This document shows, piece by piece, positions 62,832 through 62,969 of a DNA stretch of 62,969 nt (position 1 is the stretch's first letter; every line of letters begins with the position of its first letter). The notes below the pieces were generated by a model. That model saw only the letters and a program-made list of their open reading frames with translations. It had not been told where the DNA came from and did not search any database. This DNA comes from Clostridia bacterium (GTDB lineage: Bacteria > Bacillota > Clostridia > Oscillospirales > CAG-272), in assembly GCA_017547755.1 (NCBI GenBank), contig JAFYOX010000001.1, positions 1 through 62,969 of the forward strand, read 5' to 3'. The translations under genes were made by a program, and so were the position numbers.

Positions 62832-62969
62832 GGGACTGTCGCAAGTCCGAATGAAGTACAGAAAAAAAGCAAAAAGCGCACAAAGCCAAGGGTGGAGTAA
62901 AATCCATCCTTTTTGTGTGCTCCAAGGAATATTCAGATCAAATCAAGCAACCTCAATCTCAAATAAAGC
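62832..62969. mobile_element. Edge of a repeat-bounded element running past the window
   Basis: GGGACTGTCGCAAG starts here and shares CTGTCGCAA with the inverted repeat of the element at 1-137. The composition turns A+T-rich immediately. A hairpin at 62875-62921 followed on minus by T runs looks like the 3' terminator of a minus-strand gene lying to the right, as expected for a transposase. No transposase sequence is visible in the 130 bases present. Confidence 0.5.
62870..62921 (-). terminator. Terminator-like hairpin inside the right-edge element
   Basis: AGCGCACAAAG pairs with CTTTTTGTGTGCT and GGTGGA with TCCATCC. TTTTTGCTTTTTTT follows on minus. Confidence 0.7.

Noticed and set aside
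62341-62925. A 194-codon minus-strand frame over ridA and the right edge
   Set aside because: It is antisense to the clear RidA gene and crosses two hairpins, with no family resemblance.
1-62969. tRNA, rRNA or CRISPR arrays
   Set aside because: All gaps are under about 215 bp and are filled by promoters and terminators. No regular repeat-spacer pattern or cloverleaf was seen.

Overview
This window looks like part of a carbohydrate-degrading genome from the Clostridia (Bacillota), probably a gut or rumen member near the Oscillospirales or Christensenellales. The lineage is an inference. It rests on near-consensus sigma-A promoters with 16-18 bp spacers, GGAGG-type ribosome binding sites, many U-tract hairpin terminators shared by convergent genes, a clostripain-type peptidase with an NRPTGRK-type N-terminus that I associate with clostridia, and a clostridial-style solute-binding protein. 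Base composition is G+C-rich (mid to high 50s by eye). Genes are densely packed: no gap exceeds about 215 bp, and there is no rRNA, tRNA, CRISPR array or phage.

Layout. 1-137 is a small A+T-rich element with 15-bp terminal inverted repeats. 153-4.3 kb holds two sugar isomerase/epimerases divergent from a GH78-type rhamnosidase. 4.3-7.8 kb holds a secreted GH20 hexosaminidase and glutamine synthetase. 7.9-17.6 kb holds a CE15-like esterase, a sialidase-fold protein, a Gfo/Idh/MocA oxidoreductase, a 5'-truncated solute-binding protein, a hydantoinase/oxoprolinase-type protein, a third isomerase, an aldose epimerase and a P-loop kinase. 17.6-22.4 kb holds a phosphodiesterase/homocysteine methyltransferase pair, a GH43 enzyme and a lipoprotein/membrane-protein pair. 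22.5-25.6 kb is an operon of GH29-like, GH43 and GH43 enzymes. 25.7-29.1 kb holds a sulfatase with a DUF134 regulator, an isomerase and a glycerophosphodiesterase. 29.3-36.0 kb is a six-gene operon (two unrecognised beta-rich proteins, a polysaccharide deacetylase, a GH33-type sialidase, a YhcH/NanQ-like protein and a second CE15-like esterase). 36-39 kb holds a sialidase-fold protein and a GH2 enzyme. 39.2-50.8 kb is a nine-gene operon (SDR, type I dehydroquinase-like, quinone oxidoreductase-like, URO-D-like, GH95, SDR, DUF4838, ceramidase-like, GH43/propeller-like). 50.8-55.4 kb holds a C11 peptidase, a PHP phosphoesterase and a GH29 fucosidase. 55.6-62.2 kb is an operon of a broken glycerophosphodiesterase, a GH106 rhamnosidase, an esterase-phosphoesterase fusion and a metallo-beta-lactamase-fold protein. 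A RidA gene and the edge of a second repeat-bounded element close the window.

How the genes work together. The enzymes point to stripping rhamnose, fucose, arabinose/xylose, sialic-acid-like, uronoyl-ester and sulfate groups from complex plant or host glycans, then handling the sugars by epimerisation and oxidation. Nearly all these hydrolases lack signal peptides, so much of the work seems to happen in the cytoplasm on imported oligosaccharides or glycosides. Yet there is no permease in the window, the only binding protein is truncated, and the only recognisable regulator is DUF134. The nine-gene (39-51 kb) and six-gene (29-36 kb) operons are the strongest candidates for undescribed catabolic systems.
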